DNA from: Spirochaetia bacterium UBA6919
Lineage (GTDB): Bacteria; Spirochaetota; UBA6919
Reading direction: 5' to 3'
Assembly (NCBI GenBank): GCA_002450905.1
Contig: DKAT01000105.1
Span: 1-10,754 of the forward strand
Length of the DNA stretch: 10,754 bases
Shown here in pieces: positions 1 to 7,969 of this stretch. Positions within the stretch are counted from its first letter, which is position 1; each line of letters opens with the position of its first letter. The position numbers and the translations under genes were made by a program. The notes beneath the pieces are model-generated. The model did no database searches, was not told the origin of the DNA, and worked only from the letters and a program-made list of their open reading frames with translations.

Positions 1-189
1 TCAAATTTTTCAGGCCACTACAGTGTTCAATAGATTTTCCCATACTTTTCCCATGATTTTCCCATCTTGTGGGATTGTGATGATTATTTTTTAATATGGG
101 AAGTAATCGTTGATGATTTGGGTCTGATCTTAATCAAGTTTTTATGGAATTGGATAGAAATTGGAAATTGATTTAATCACTAAATGTTA
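1..189. other. Non-coding region downstream of the operon
   Basis: No credible gene is seen in this stretch, which follows the stop of the last minus-strand gene (tandem TAA TAA). It carries three tandem 11-bp repeats (33-65), an inverted copy of their core (96-102), a pair of AATTGGA words 11 bp apart (148-154 and 159-165) and the 11-bp palindrome TGATTTAATCA (169-179). I see no strong GC-rich hairpin with a T-run that would end minus-strand transcription here, so the operon may continue past the window or end by another mechanism. Confidence 0.6.
33..65. repeat. Three tandem 11-bp repeats with core TTTTCCCAT
   Basis: Copies lie at 33-43 (GATTTTCCCAT), 44-54 (ACTTTTCCCAT) and 55-65 (GATTTTCCCAT). 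Copies one and three are identical, and copy two differs at its first two bases. The core TTCCCAT recurs inverted as ATGGGAA at 96-102. The 11-bp period is close to one helical turn, so the copies would face the same side of the DNA, as in protein-binding iterons. A period that is not a multiple of three argues against a coding repeat. No binding protein is known to me. Confidence 0.7.
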
Positions 190-1290
190 TTAGGCTGATT
201 TCAGTGATAAGATTATTTCTGTGCCATGATCCTCAGGGTTTGTTTGCTTATCTTTTGATTTGATTTCGATTTTTCCACCGTATGACTCAAGAAACTTTTT
301 TACGAGAGGCATTCCAAAACCCGTTCCCCGTTCTCCGTCTGTACCTGGTCTTGTTGTGGGGACATTGATTTTAAAAATATTATTCAGGATTTCTGCTGGC
401 ATCCCAATTCCAAAATCTTTTATAGTTAGCTGGATGATTTCATTTTTTTCGGATGACGAGATGATTATTTTTGAATCATAATTTGAGAATTTAATTGCAT
501 TTGTCATGAGGTTATTCAATATAGAATTTACAAAAGATGTCCTCTCTACCAAGACATTATTGGAGTCATTGATGTTTATCTGGATATCGATATTTTTTTG
601 TTTAATCTTATTTTGAATGATTTGTAGACTTTCATTGAGACATTCTTTTAATGGAAATAATTCGAGGGTTAGTTGATGTTTTCCTTCATCGAGGGCTCTC
701 ATTTCTTTAACTAATCGGATGATATCCAAACAATTATTGACAGATATCCATAATTCTTTGTTCATTTCATTAAAAATAGATGGATCATCGTTTGAAAGTT
801 GCATGATGCCATATATGAAACCAATGGGATTTGCAAGATCATGGGATAGGACATGGAGGAGTTCTCTGTAATTTTTATTACTTTCCTCAAGACTGTTTGT
901 CTTATCCTTTAATTCAATATGGGTCTGGACACGTTTTAATAGTTCAGCAGGTCTGAATGGTTTTCCGATATAATCGACTGCACCCAATTCAAATCCTTTT
1001 ACAAGATCATAACTCTCAGTTTTTGCAGTGAGAAATATAACTGGGATATCTTTAGTATTTGGATTTTCTTTAATTCTTTTACAGGTCTCAAAACCATCCA
1101 GTTCAGGCATCATAATATCAAGGAGGATTAGATCAGGGGTAACTTTTTCAAGTGTTTTTAGTGCTTGAAGACCATTTTGAGCAATGATAATGCTGTAGTT
1201 GTTATCATCTAATATTTTTCCCAGAACCTGGATATTTTGAGGGGTGTCGTCTACAATGAGGATTTGATTTTTATTTTCCTGATTTGTCAT
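190..1290 (-). CDS. Receiver-histidine kinase (REC-HisKA-HATPase), soluble
   Basis: A cytoplasmic two-component protein of 366 residues with an N-terminal receiver and a C-terminal kinase. The receiver (about 8-127) has the acidic pair D14/D15, phospho-acceptor D58 (in LLDIMMPELDG), T88 and K110 (GKPF). A short helical linker leads to a HisKA segment with phospho-histidine H150 (SHDLANP). The ATP-binding domain shows an N-box (N260, N264), a G1 box (D292-F-G-I-G296) and a G2 box (G322-T-G-F-G326). There is no membrane segment or sensor domain, so its input is presumably phosphorylation or binding at the receiver, perhaps by the hybrid kinase encoded two genes upstream. The ATG at 1290 follows the previous gene by 14 bp, with a GGAT ribosome binding site. 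It is the last gene of the run. The phosphotransfer target is not evident, and the partner assignment is inferred from context. Confidence 0.93.
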   Translation of the reverse strand: MTNQENKNQILIVDDTPQNIQVLGKILDDNNYSIIIAQNGLQALKTLEKVTPDLILLDIMMPELDGFETCKRIKENPNTKDIPVIFLTAKTESYDLVKGFELGAVDYIGKPFRPAELLKRVQTHIELKDKTNSLEESNKNYRELLHVLSHDLANPIGFIYGIMQLSNDDPSIFNEMNKELWISVNNCLDIIRLVKEMRALDEGKHQLTLELFPLKECLNESLQIIQNKIKQKNIDIQININDSNNVLVERTSFVNSILNNLMTNAIKFSNYDSKIIISSSEKNEIIQLTIKDFGIGMPAEILNNIFKINVPTTRPGTDGERGTGFGMPLVKKFLESYGGKIEIKSKDKQTNPEDHGTEIILSLKSA

Positions 1291-1304
1291 GTTTTATCCA
1301 ATAT

Positions 1305-2339
1305 TTATTTGTAGGTTTCTTTAATCTCAATGATTGCATTTATTTTTTTGAAAAAGATCTCAACGAGGGATGGATCTAGGATTCGTCCAGATTCTTGTTT
1401 AATAATGTTTTCTGCATCTTGTTGAGAAACAGCACTTTTATATGAACGTTCAGTAGTTAGTGCGTCGTATATATCAGCAATTGTTGTTATTCTTGCTTCT
1501 AAAGGGATTTGCTCTCCTATTAATTTATTAATATACCCTGACCCATCCCATCGTTCGTGGTGATAGAGTACGATATTTTTTGCCATTTGATCTAATTCAA
1601 TGTTATCAATCATTTTGTGGCCAATGATGACATGTTGTTTCATTTGCTCAAATTCATCATTGGTAAGGGTTCCTGACTTCTTTAAAATGTGATCAGGCAG
1701 TCCAACTTTGCCTATATCATGGAGAGTTGAATATAATTTAATTCTGTTCACAAAATTAGGATCACAACCGTAAGCCGATGCAATTATAGATGCATAGTGA
1801 CTGACGCGTTTTATGTGGTTTCCAGTATCATCATCATTTACCAGGTTTGCATTTTCAAGTGCTTGTACAATAGATATAGTGAGTTGTTCGATGATTCTTG
1901 TTTTCTCATCAACCATATGAATGAGGTGCATTTCTGCGTCCATAAGCATTTCTTTCTGTTGCTGGAGTTTGATATGTGTTCTAACCCTTGCGGTAACTTC
2001 TTTTATATTAAAAGGTTTCAGGATATAATCTGCAGCACCCAGTTCAAATGCTTTTATGATATTCTCAGATTGATTAATGGCAGTGAGAAATATGATTGGG
2101 ATATCCTGTAGTGATGGCTTAACTTTAATTTTTTTGATTGCTTCAAAACCATCAAGAACAGGCATCTGAATATCCATCAGAATTAGATCTGGTAAAGTAT
2201 TTTCAATGGATTCAATAGCTTGTTTACCATCGAGAGTGACAGTTATAATATAACCACTTTGCTCAAGAGCTTTTTTTAAGATAAAGATATTTTGCTGGTC
2301 ATCATCAACTATCAAGATATTTGGTTGAAGATTAGTCAT
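1305..2339 (-). CDS. Response regulator with HD-GYP (GYI variant) phosphodiesterase domain
   Basis: A receiver joined to a predicted cyclic-di-GMP phosphodiesterase (344 residues, cytoplasmic). The receiver (about 5-125) has D12/D13, phospho-acceptor D56 (LMDIQMP), T86 and K108 (LKPF). A helical linker (about 125-165) leads to the HD-GYP domain (about 166-335). Visible metal-site elements are H175 (DTGNHIKRV), H207-D208 with K211 (LHDIGKVGLPD), H236, H260-H261 (HHERWDGSGY) and the DIYDALTTERSYK block. The signature GYP reads G268-Y269-I270, so the proline is replaced. HD-GYP proteins hydrolyse cyclic-di-GMP to pGpG or GMP; activity here is predicted, not certain, because of that change. It starts 3 bp after the hybrid kinase stop, and a strong GGGGTG ribosome binding site overlaps that kinase's last codons, so translation is probably coupled. 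It is the only clear effector domain in the signalling cluster. Confidence 0.94.
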   Translation of the reverse strand: MTNLQPNILIVDDDQQNIFILKKALEQSGYIITVTLDGKQAIESIENTLPDLILMDIQMPVLDGFEAIKKIKVKPSLQDIPIIFLTAINQSENIIKAFELGAADYILKPFNIKEVTARVRTHIKLQQQKEMLMDAEMHLIHMVDEKTRIIEQLTISIVQALENANLVNDDDTGNHIKRVSHYASIIASAYGCDPNFVNRIKLYSTLHDIGKVGLPDHILKKSGTLTNDEFEQMKQHVIIGHKMIDNIELDQMAKNIVLYHHERWDGSGYINKLIGEQIPLEARITTIADIYDALTTERSYKSAVSQQDAENIIKQESGRILDPSLVEIFFKKINAIIEIKETYK

Positions 2340-2342
2340 ATA

Positions 2343-4928
2343 TCACCCCTTTGAATTGTTATTTATTAATGATTTTAATAATTCTAACTGATTAGGTAAC
2401 TGATTTATGGTAGATTTAATACCTTCTGTATCAAATAATTGAGTATTTTGTAATAATTCGTTTGACCAATGTAATAGGGGTTGATAAGAGTAGGTCTTGG
2501 AGAGATTGTTTATTTGGTTAGCAAATTCTTTTATATCAGAGATATTTATAATGTCTTTTATTTGATTCCATTCTGGAAGTATGTCATTTTCTATTTGTTG
2601 CAATAAGATATAGGGGTCTCCAGAGATTTTGGTTTGATTATCGTGTATAAGAATTTGATTGTGACTGAGGATTTGTTCATCCTGAATTATTTTGTGAGGG
2701 AGGAAAGGGAGAATCTCTTTAATCAGATGATTTTTTGAGACTGGTTTTCTTAGGAATCCATCTATGAGATTTGCGATAAGTTCCTGGGGTTCTTTTCTGA
2801 TAGATGCTGTTATGATGATAATAGGTATAGATTTTGTTTCAGGATTAGATTTCAAAACTTCAGTTGCTTTATATCCGTTCAAGACAGGCATTTTCATGTC
2901 CATAAGAATTAAATTTGGGAGTATGTTTTTTACGATTTCAATAGCTTCTTGTCCGTTCTCTGCCTCTAGAAGAGCGAACTCTGGATAGTCGAGATATCCT
3001 TTCAAGATTTCACGATTATAGGGTATGTCATCGACTAATAATATCTTAGCGGGTTCAAAAATAATATTCTTTGGATCAAATGTCAAGACTTCTTCTTTAA
3101 ATTCAATTCCAGATGCAACATCTATGTTTTTTAAAAGAACACTGAAAGTAGTACCTTGTTCTATTTCACTGTGAACAGAGATTTCACCACCCATGAGATG
3201 GATAAGTCTTTTTGAGATTGCTAATCCAAGTCCTGTACCGCCGTATTTCGAGTGACTTTGTCCAACTTGTTGCTCGAACGCACCAAATATCTTTTCTATC
3301 TGGTCATCTGCTATTCCAATACCTGTATCTTCTATATCAAACTTGAGGTCTAATTTACTGGAATCTTCATCTGTATTCATTATTGTGACAGACAATTTTA
3401 TATAACCAGATTCTGTGAATTTAACAGCATTTCCGACAAGATTTAACAGGACTTGTCTGAATCTGGTTTCATCAAGAATGAGAGCTTCGGGCAATTTGGG
3501 ATCGATATCTAAAATGAATTGGAGATTGCGATCAGTCAGTTTCTGAGAAAATATGTGTTTCATTTCAGTGAAGATTGTATGGGCGTTGACGGCGGTGTAT
3601 TCAAGGGTTAGCTTTCCTGCTTCAACTTTGGAAAGATCAAGGACATCATTTATTAGGGTCAAAAGGGTTTTTCCGCTGGTGAGGATATTATTTAAGTAGT
3701 GCTTGACCTGTGGTTCTGATAATTTATTTGATAATATTTCAGTGAAACCTAAAATGGCGTTCATTGGTGTTCTTATTTCGTGGCTCATATTAGCAAGAAA
3801 CTCTGATTTAGCTTGATTTGCTATTTCAGCGCGTTCTTTTTCAATGATTAACTGTTGATTTAATCGGATGGTTTTGATGCTGTAAATAATATCTGAGACA
3901 AGATCTTCTACCAGTGAGATTTCATTGGTGTCGATATTATGATCTTTGCCGTAATAAAGGGTAAGTGAGCCGATTGCTGTGTCATCCAGAATGAGGGGGA
4001 TACCGATTACGGAATGATAGCCATATTCAAGGGCTTTTGAGATCCATGGGGTGAATCTATTATCATTTTGGATATCTTTTAATATCATTGTTTTTTTTGT
4101 GCGGATGGAACTCCCTGAGGGGCCTTGACCATATTCATTATCTGCCCAGCTTACGTTTATAGAATTGATATAACCATCTTTTTTCGATGAATGAGCTATT
4201 GGACGAACGGTTTTTTCTGGATTATTTTCTGCTAAACCAATCCAAGCCAGGTCATAGCCGATATCCTTTACGAGGGTCTGGCATATGTCATTATATAATT
4301 GCTCTTCATTTTCAGCATGGATGAGGACATGGCGGCAATTTGTAATGGCTTTCAAGGAGCGATTTGCTCTTTCAGCAGATAATCTGGATTCTTCGAGGTC
4401 AACAAGCATATTTAGAGTTGCCTTTCGAGTGCTTTCGAGCTCAACGACCTGTTCCTGGAGTTTATTTTCTATATCCTTTCGCTGGACAATTTCTTCCAGT
4501 GCACTATTTTTCTGATCACGATATTCCCTGACGAGATTAAATATTTCTGTAACGTTTTGTATAATAAAAAGGGCTTTGTGATTGTTATCCTCTGTAGTGA
4601 TGGAAATAACTGTGGTATCTTGAAACATTTGAGAGCCGTCTATATTTTTACAGGGGATGATTTGTTTGTGGAGCTGGGACGAGAAGAATAGTACGGATCC
4701 ACCTTTATTAAAAATATCTTCCAGACGGGATTTGTATTTTGGATTGTCGAGATTGGGATAGTGATTTAATATATTATGATTTATTATCTTGTTTTCAGGA
4801 ATTTTAGTCCAGCCTGCTATTTGGTGATTCCAGAAAATGACATCAAAATTCTTATCGAGAACAAATGCTCCGAGGGGAATATGGTTCAGGATGGTAAATT
4901 GTTTTTCGAGGACTTTAGAAAGTGACAT
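2343..4928 (-). CDS. Hybrid sensor histidine kinase (PAS-GAF-HisKA-HATPase-REC plus HPt-like tail)
   Basis: A large soluble hybrid kinase of 861 residues with no membrane segment. The order is a PAS domain (about 8-130), a coiled coil (about 132-195), a GAF domain (about 195-355), HisKA with H383 in the classic MSHEIRTP box, an ATPase with N-box N496/N500, G1 box D534-T-G-I-G538 and G2 box G564-T-G-L-G568, and a receiver (about 626-745) with D633/D634, phospho-acceptor D677 (LMDMKMP), T707 and K728. The last 115 residues are helical and align by eye with an HPt fold, but the position expected to hold the phospho-histidine appears to be N804. The ATG directly abuts the CheC-like stop (TAAATG), and the GGAG ribosome binding site lies in that gene's last codons, which implies coupling. 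It probably receives input from the membrane PAS sensor upstream and feeds the two receiver proteins downstream; both links are inferred. Confidence 0.95.
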   Translation of the reverse strand: MSLSKVLEKQFTILNHIPLGAFVLDKNFDVIFWNHQIAGWTKIPENKIINHNILNHYPNLDNPKYKSRLEDIFNKGGSVLFFSSQLHKQIIPCKNIDGSQMFQDTTVISITTEDNNHKALFIIQNVTEIFNLVREYRDQKNSALEEIVQRKDIENKLQEQVVELESTRKATLNMLVDLEESRLSAERANRSLKAITNCRHVLIHAENEEQLYNDICQTLVKDIGYDLAWIGLAENNPEKTVRPIAHSSKKDGYINSINVSWADNEYGQGPSGSSIRTKKTMILKDIQNDNRFTPWISKALEYGYHSVIGIPLILDDTAIGSLTLYYGKDHNIDTNEISLVEDLVSDIIYSIKTIRLNQQLIIEKERAEIANQAKSEFLANMSHEIRTPMNAILGFTEILSNKLSEPQVKHYLNNILTSGKTLLTLINDVLDLSKVEAGKLTLEYTAVNAHTIFTEMKHIFSQKLTDRNLQFILDIDPKLPEALILDETRFRQVLLNLVGNAVKFTESGYIKLSVTIMNTDEDSSKLDLKFDIEDTGIGIADDQIEKIFGAFEQQVGQSHSKYGGTGLGLAISKRLIHLMGGEISVHSEIEQGTTFSVLLKNIDVASGIEFKEEVLTFDPKNIIFEPAKILLVDDIPYNREILKGYLDYPEFALLEAENGQEAIEIVKNILPNLILMDMKMPVLNGYKATEVLKSNPETKSIPIIIITASIRKEPQELIANLIDGFLRKPVSKNHLIKEILPFLPHKIIQDEQILSHNQILIHDNQTKISGDPYILLQQIENDILPEWNQIKDIINISDIKEFANQINNLSKTYSYQPLLHWSNELLQNTQLFDTEGIKSTINQLPNQLELLKSLINNNSKG

Positions 4929-5528
4929 TTATACTCCGTAAAGAGAATTGATTTGTTTGAGGAGTTTATCGAAGGATTGGAGTTCAAAGATAAGGATGAG
5001 ATTTCCATTGATCTGAATGGACTGGATATCAAATTGTGCTTCAGCAAAGAGAGCTGAGACATTGGAGTGGATAGTCTGATTGATTAAGGACTTTAGATTA
5101 AATTTCGTGTATTTTGGAATGCTGAAAGATAATTCTGACTTGATGACATTACTAATACTCCCCATGACGGCGTTTAGGATAATATTCCCCAGTTCGGTGA
5201 GAGCTCCTATCTTCATTTCGTCGATTTCATCTGTTTGGGAATCCTGGTCGATTAACTGATTAACAAGGGCGTTGGCACTCTCTGTAGGGAAGAGCATTCC
5301 CACCATGCCCGAATAATCTCCATTGAAATCGAGCTGGACAGATGAGAGGTTATCCTGATTGGATTGGCTGATCAGGTTATCTGATTGATCTTTTGAGAGG
5401 AGATAAATTGATGGGACACGAAGATGGATTGTAGAATTGATCATTTTACTCAAAACATTTGCGGCGTGTCCCAGTCCAACATTTAATAATTCAATCAGGG
5501 CATCCTTTTGGAGATTTGTCAGATTCAT
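4929..5528 (-). CDS. CheC-type CheY-P phosphatase, two active sites
   Basis: A 199-residue protein of the CheC/CheX/FliY phosphatase family, which removes phosphate from CheY-like receivers. Two pseudo-repeated helices carry the family's E-x2-N signature: E13/N16 in DALIELLNVGLGHAA, and E112/N115 in GALTELGNIILNAV. Both glutamate-asparagine pairs are intact, as in CheC with two sites. A longer form from a TTG at 5540 would overlap the receiver gene by 11 bp. I prefer the ATG at 5528 because GAG at 5536-5538 then makes a ribosome binding site 7 nt upstream and the start follows the receiver's TAA by one base. The neighbouring single-domain receiver is the obvious substrate. No CheA, CheW, CheD, CheR or CheB is present, so the pair probably serves a non-chemotaxis relay, although cross-talk with a distant chemotaxis system cannot be excluded. 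Confidence 0.88.
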   Translation of the reverse strand: MNLTNLQKDALIELLNVGLGHAANVLSKMINSTIHLRVPSIYLLSKDQSDNLISQSNQDNLSSVQLDFNGDYSGMVGMLFPTESANALVNQLIDQDSQTDEIDEMKIGALTELGNIILNAVMGSISNVIKSELSFSIPKYTKFNLKSLINQTIHSNVSALFAEAQFDIQSIQINGNLILIFELQSFDKLLKQINSLYGV

Positions 5529-5529
5529 T

Positions 5530-5889
5530 TTATATCTCAATTATTTTATGAATAGTTTCCAATAGGTCTTTCTCATCAATGGGTTTGCTTAAAAAGCCTT
5601 TTACTCCAAGATTTATAGCTTTATTTCGTGTGGTGTCCTGGATATTTGCAGTCACCATGATAACAGGTATTTGATTTTTTTTTTGGGAAAGGATATTTAA
5701 TAATTCTTCACCTGTCATTTCCGGCATGTTGTGGTCCAGGATAACGAGGTCGGGATTTTCGGACTCTATTGATTTTAAGCCCTCTGAACCATTTGTGGCT
5801 TCAATGATATGTATATTTTTTTTAATTATGATGTCGGATAAGATTTTACGTTGAAATGCTGAATCGTCTATGATTAAAATTTTTTTCAT
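5530..5889 (-). CDS. Single-domain CheY-like response regulator
   Basis: A complete stand-alone receiver of 119 residues with no output domain. It has D8/D9, phospho-acceptor D52 (VILDHNMPEMTG), T80 and K102 (LSKP). It lies between the membrane PAS sensor (41 bp upstream) and the CheC-like phosphatase, which starts one base after this gene's TAA. The start has a GAGG ribosome binding site 5 nt before the ATG. Such receivers act as phosphate shuttles or sinks in relays or as CheY-type protein-binding switches. With a dedicated phosphatase next door and a hybrid kinase two genes on, a relay role is the more likely reading. I give no gene symbol because flagellar CheY function is not supported by the context. 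Confidence 0.93.
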   Translation of the reverse strand: MKKILIIDDSAFQRKILSDIIIKKNIHIIEATNGSEGLKSIESENPDLVILDHNMPEMTGEELLNILSQKKNQIPVIMVTANIQDTTRNKAINLGVKGFLSKPIDEKDLLETIHKIIEI

Positions 5890-5930
5890 GGTATCCTCAG
5901 GGATTATTTTTGGATCGTGGTCAGGTGTTT

Positions 5931-7934
5931 TTAATTCTCAATGATTTTGTATTTTGATGGCTTTCCTGATACTTCTAAGAGATCGTTAATTTCTTTTTTG
6001 AGGTCGATCATCTTGAGTTCACGTCCTATGGCAACACGGTTGAATTGCTGAAGCTCTATTAATTGTTCATGGAGCTGTTGTTCAGTCTGTTTGCGATCTG
6101 AAATATTTTTAATATAACCAAAATGACAGGATCTGTTTTTATATAAAATATAATTCAATGAGATCTCAACGGGTACTATTTTATTTCCTGCTACTCGGTG
6201 TTGGGACTCTATAATGAGATTTTTAATTTTCTTAACCTCTTCAACATGTTGTGGGAGCTGATCATAGGAGAAATTGGGATCCCAGTCGGGGATGTGCCAT
6301 GTTAAGATTTCTTCTTTAGAAGCACCATAATGTTTTTCTGCGGCTTCGTTAACATAGATCATTTTGCAGTTGTCATCGTCATCTATGAGGAATACGGGGT
6401 CACCGCTCTTTTCAATCATGAGTTGAAATAATTCTAATTCCTTAGACAATTTGATGAGGTCTGTGATGTCTAGTATTGCTCCAATAATCTTTACCCCTGA
6501 ATCGGTAAAGTAAACGACACCCTGATTACGAACATACCGGATTGATTTATCCTCAAGGACTATTCTATGTTCGATTTTATAGGATTGTGCTGAGGATATT
6601 GCTTTATTGGTCACAGCCATAACTTCTTTTCGATCATCAATATGAACTCTATTCAGGAAACTTCCGTAATCAGCAATAATATTTTTCGGACTGTAATTTA
6701 GAATTCTATAGAGTTCATCGGACCATGTCATATTATTTGTATCGATGTCCCATTCCCAGCTGCCAAAGTGGGCAATTTGCTGTGCTAATTTGAGATTATT
6801 TTCACGTTCACCCAGAGAGTTTTCTGTATTTTTAAGCTGAGTAATGTCTGTGCGGATAGCGATGTATTGATATGGCTTTCCATTCTCATCTAAAAAGGGG
6901 GTGATTGTTGTATCAACCCAGTAGTAGGAATTATCCTTAGCTTTGTTTTTTATGATTCCCTTCCAGACCTTGCCGGATTGGATGGTACTCCATAAGGTTC
7001 TGAAGAATGCTTTGCTGTGGTATCCTGAATTGATGATGCGATGATCCTTTCCAATGAGTTCTTCGCGAGAATATTTGGATAGTGCAATGAATTTATCATT
7101 CACGTACGTAATTTTTCCTTTGTCATCCGTTATTACAACTATAGAATGTTCGTCAATTGATCTTTGGATATCGGAATTTTCTTTTAATATTTTTTTTAAT
7201 GCGATTTCGGTGTTTTTTCTTTCAAATATATTTGAATTTAATTTTGAGTTGATTTGCTGGAGTTCTTCATATCCCTTTTGAATGCGGTTGACCATGGGAC
7301 GGAATATATAGAAACCAATGATTATTAGGATAATAACTTCTGTAATAATCATTAATACAAGAATATTGTCCAGTAATTTTACATGTCCATGAATTTCTTT
7401 TACCAATAAACTAACGATTTTATCCATCTCAGAGCGGTAATTTTCTGATTGTTTGAGGAGGCGCTGAACATTATCTGATTTCCAGTTGAGATCAATTAGT
7501 TGTTGAGTATTTAATTTTAAAATAGATAGCAAATTGCTAATGATATTGTTGCGGGTGACGTCGATGGATTTAAATATGAATTTAATTTTCTCGTGCTCAG
7601 ATCCTATTGTGGATTCGTTAATAACCTTTTTTATTTCAAAATATTCTTTGTTCCAATCATGGATTGTGTTTAATAAATATTTTTTAAAAGCTGTTATTTC
7701 ATCAGTTGGATTCTTTGAATTGTTATTTGGTATGGTTAATTGGATAATTCCCCGTGATATTCGCTCGGAGTACATTCTCTGTCTCCCAGCCATATTGATG
7801 AGGGTTGCGTCCTGAGCTTCTTCCTGGATAGAGATTTTGGGAATTACATACTGGAAAACATTGAATAACGCAATGATAATAAGTGCAAGGAAATATCTCC
7901 GAGTTAGTATTTTTTTATTTAAATTATTACCCAT
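5931..7934 (-). CDS. Membrane PilJ/NarX-like sensor with three PAS domains, no kinase
   Basis: An inner-membrane sensor of 667 residues. TM1 (about 13-32) precedes a periplasmic helical domain (about 35-187) that opens with the PilJ/NarX-type signature INMAGRQRMYSERI (46-59), similar to the P-box region of nitrate sensors. TM2 (about 189-211) leads to a coiled coil (about 217-257) and three PAS domains: PAS1 (about 258-368, Aer-like run ending KNKAKDNSYYWV), PAS2 (about 380-492) and PAS3 (about 502-613). A helical tail (about 614-667) contains the motif GRELKMIDLKKEIN, which I have seen as a conserved module in PAS-rich signalling proteins. There is no HisKA, ATPase, GGDEF, EAL or methyl-accepting domain, so the protein must signal through a partner, probably the soluble hybrid kinase downstream. 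The start has an AGGAG site 8 nt before the ATG. The ligand is unknown. Confidence 0.9.
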   Translation of the reverse strand: MGNNLNKKILTRRYFLALIIIALFNVFQYVIPKISIQEEAQDATLINMAGRQRMYSERISRGIIQLTIPNNNSKNPTDEITAFKKYLLNTIHDWNKEYFEIKKVINESTIGSEHEKIKFIFKSIDVTRNNIISNLLSILKLNTQQLIDLNWKSDNVQRLLKQSENYRSEMDKIVSLLVKEIHGHVKLLDNILVLMIITEVIILIIIGFYIFRPMVNRIQKGYEELQQINSKLNSNIFERKNTEIALKKILKENSDIQRSIDEHSIVVITDDKGKITYVNDKFIALSKYSREELIGKDHRIINSGYHSKAFFRTLWSTIQSGKVWKGIIKNKAKDNSYYWVDTTITPFLDENGKPYQYIAIRTDITQLKNTENSLGERENNLKLAQQIAHFGSWEWDIDTNNMTWSDELYRILNYSPKNIIADYGSFLNRVHIDDRKEVMAVTNKAISSAQSYKIEHRIVLEDKSIRYVRNQGVVYFTDSGVKIIGAILDITDLIKLSKELELFQLMIEKSGDPVFLIDDDDNCKMIYVNEAAEKHYGASKEEILTWHIPDWDPNFSYDQLPQHVEEVKKIKNLIIESQHRVAGNKIVPVEISLNYILYKNRSCHFGYIKNISDRKQTEQQLHEQLIELQQFNRVAIGRELKMIDLKKEINDLLEVSGKPSKYKIIEN

Positions 7935-7969
7935 ATATTAATTCTCCTGAAATAGAATATAAGATATTT

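Noticed and set aside
61..92. Plus-strand terminator (TCCCA/TGGGA stem at 61-75 followed by a T-rich stretch)
   Set aside because: The stem is only five pairs, the T-run starts about ten bases later, and no plus-strand gene ends here. It is better explained as part of the repeat array.
260..481. Plus-strand open frame of 73 codons
   Set aside because: It lies wholly antisense to the ATPase domain of the receiver-kinase, has no family resemblance and is a shadow frame. The same holds for plus-strand frames at 1797-2111, 2764-2988, 4285-4515, 7054-7281 and 7534-7815.
2336..2352. Archaeal origin suggested by the GGTGAT ribosome binding site and PAS-rich kinases
   Set aside because: A near-perfect bacterial promoter, GGAG/AGGAG sites at other genes, the HD-GYP domain and the RimB/RimK/AstE-like trio all fit bacteria better.
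5526..5540. TTG start at 5540 for the CheC-like gene
   Set aside because: It would overlap the receiver gene by 11 bp. The ATG at 5528 has GAG 7 nt upstream and follows the TAA by one base, so the shorter form is preferred.
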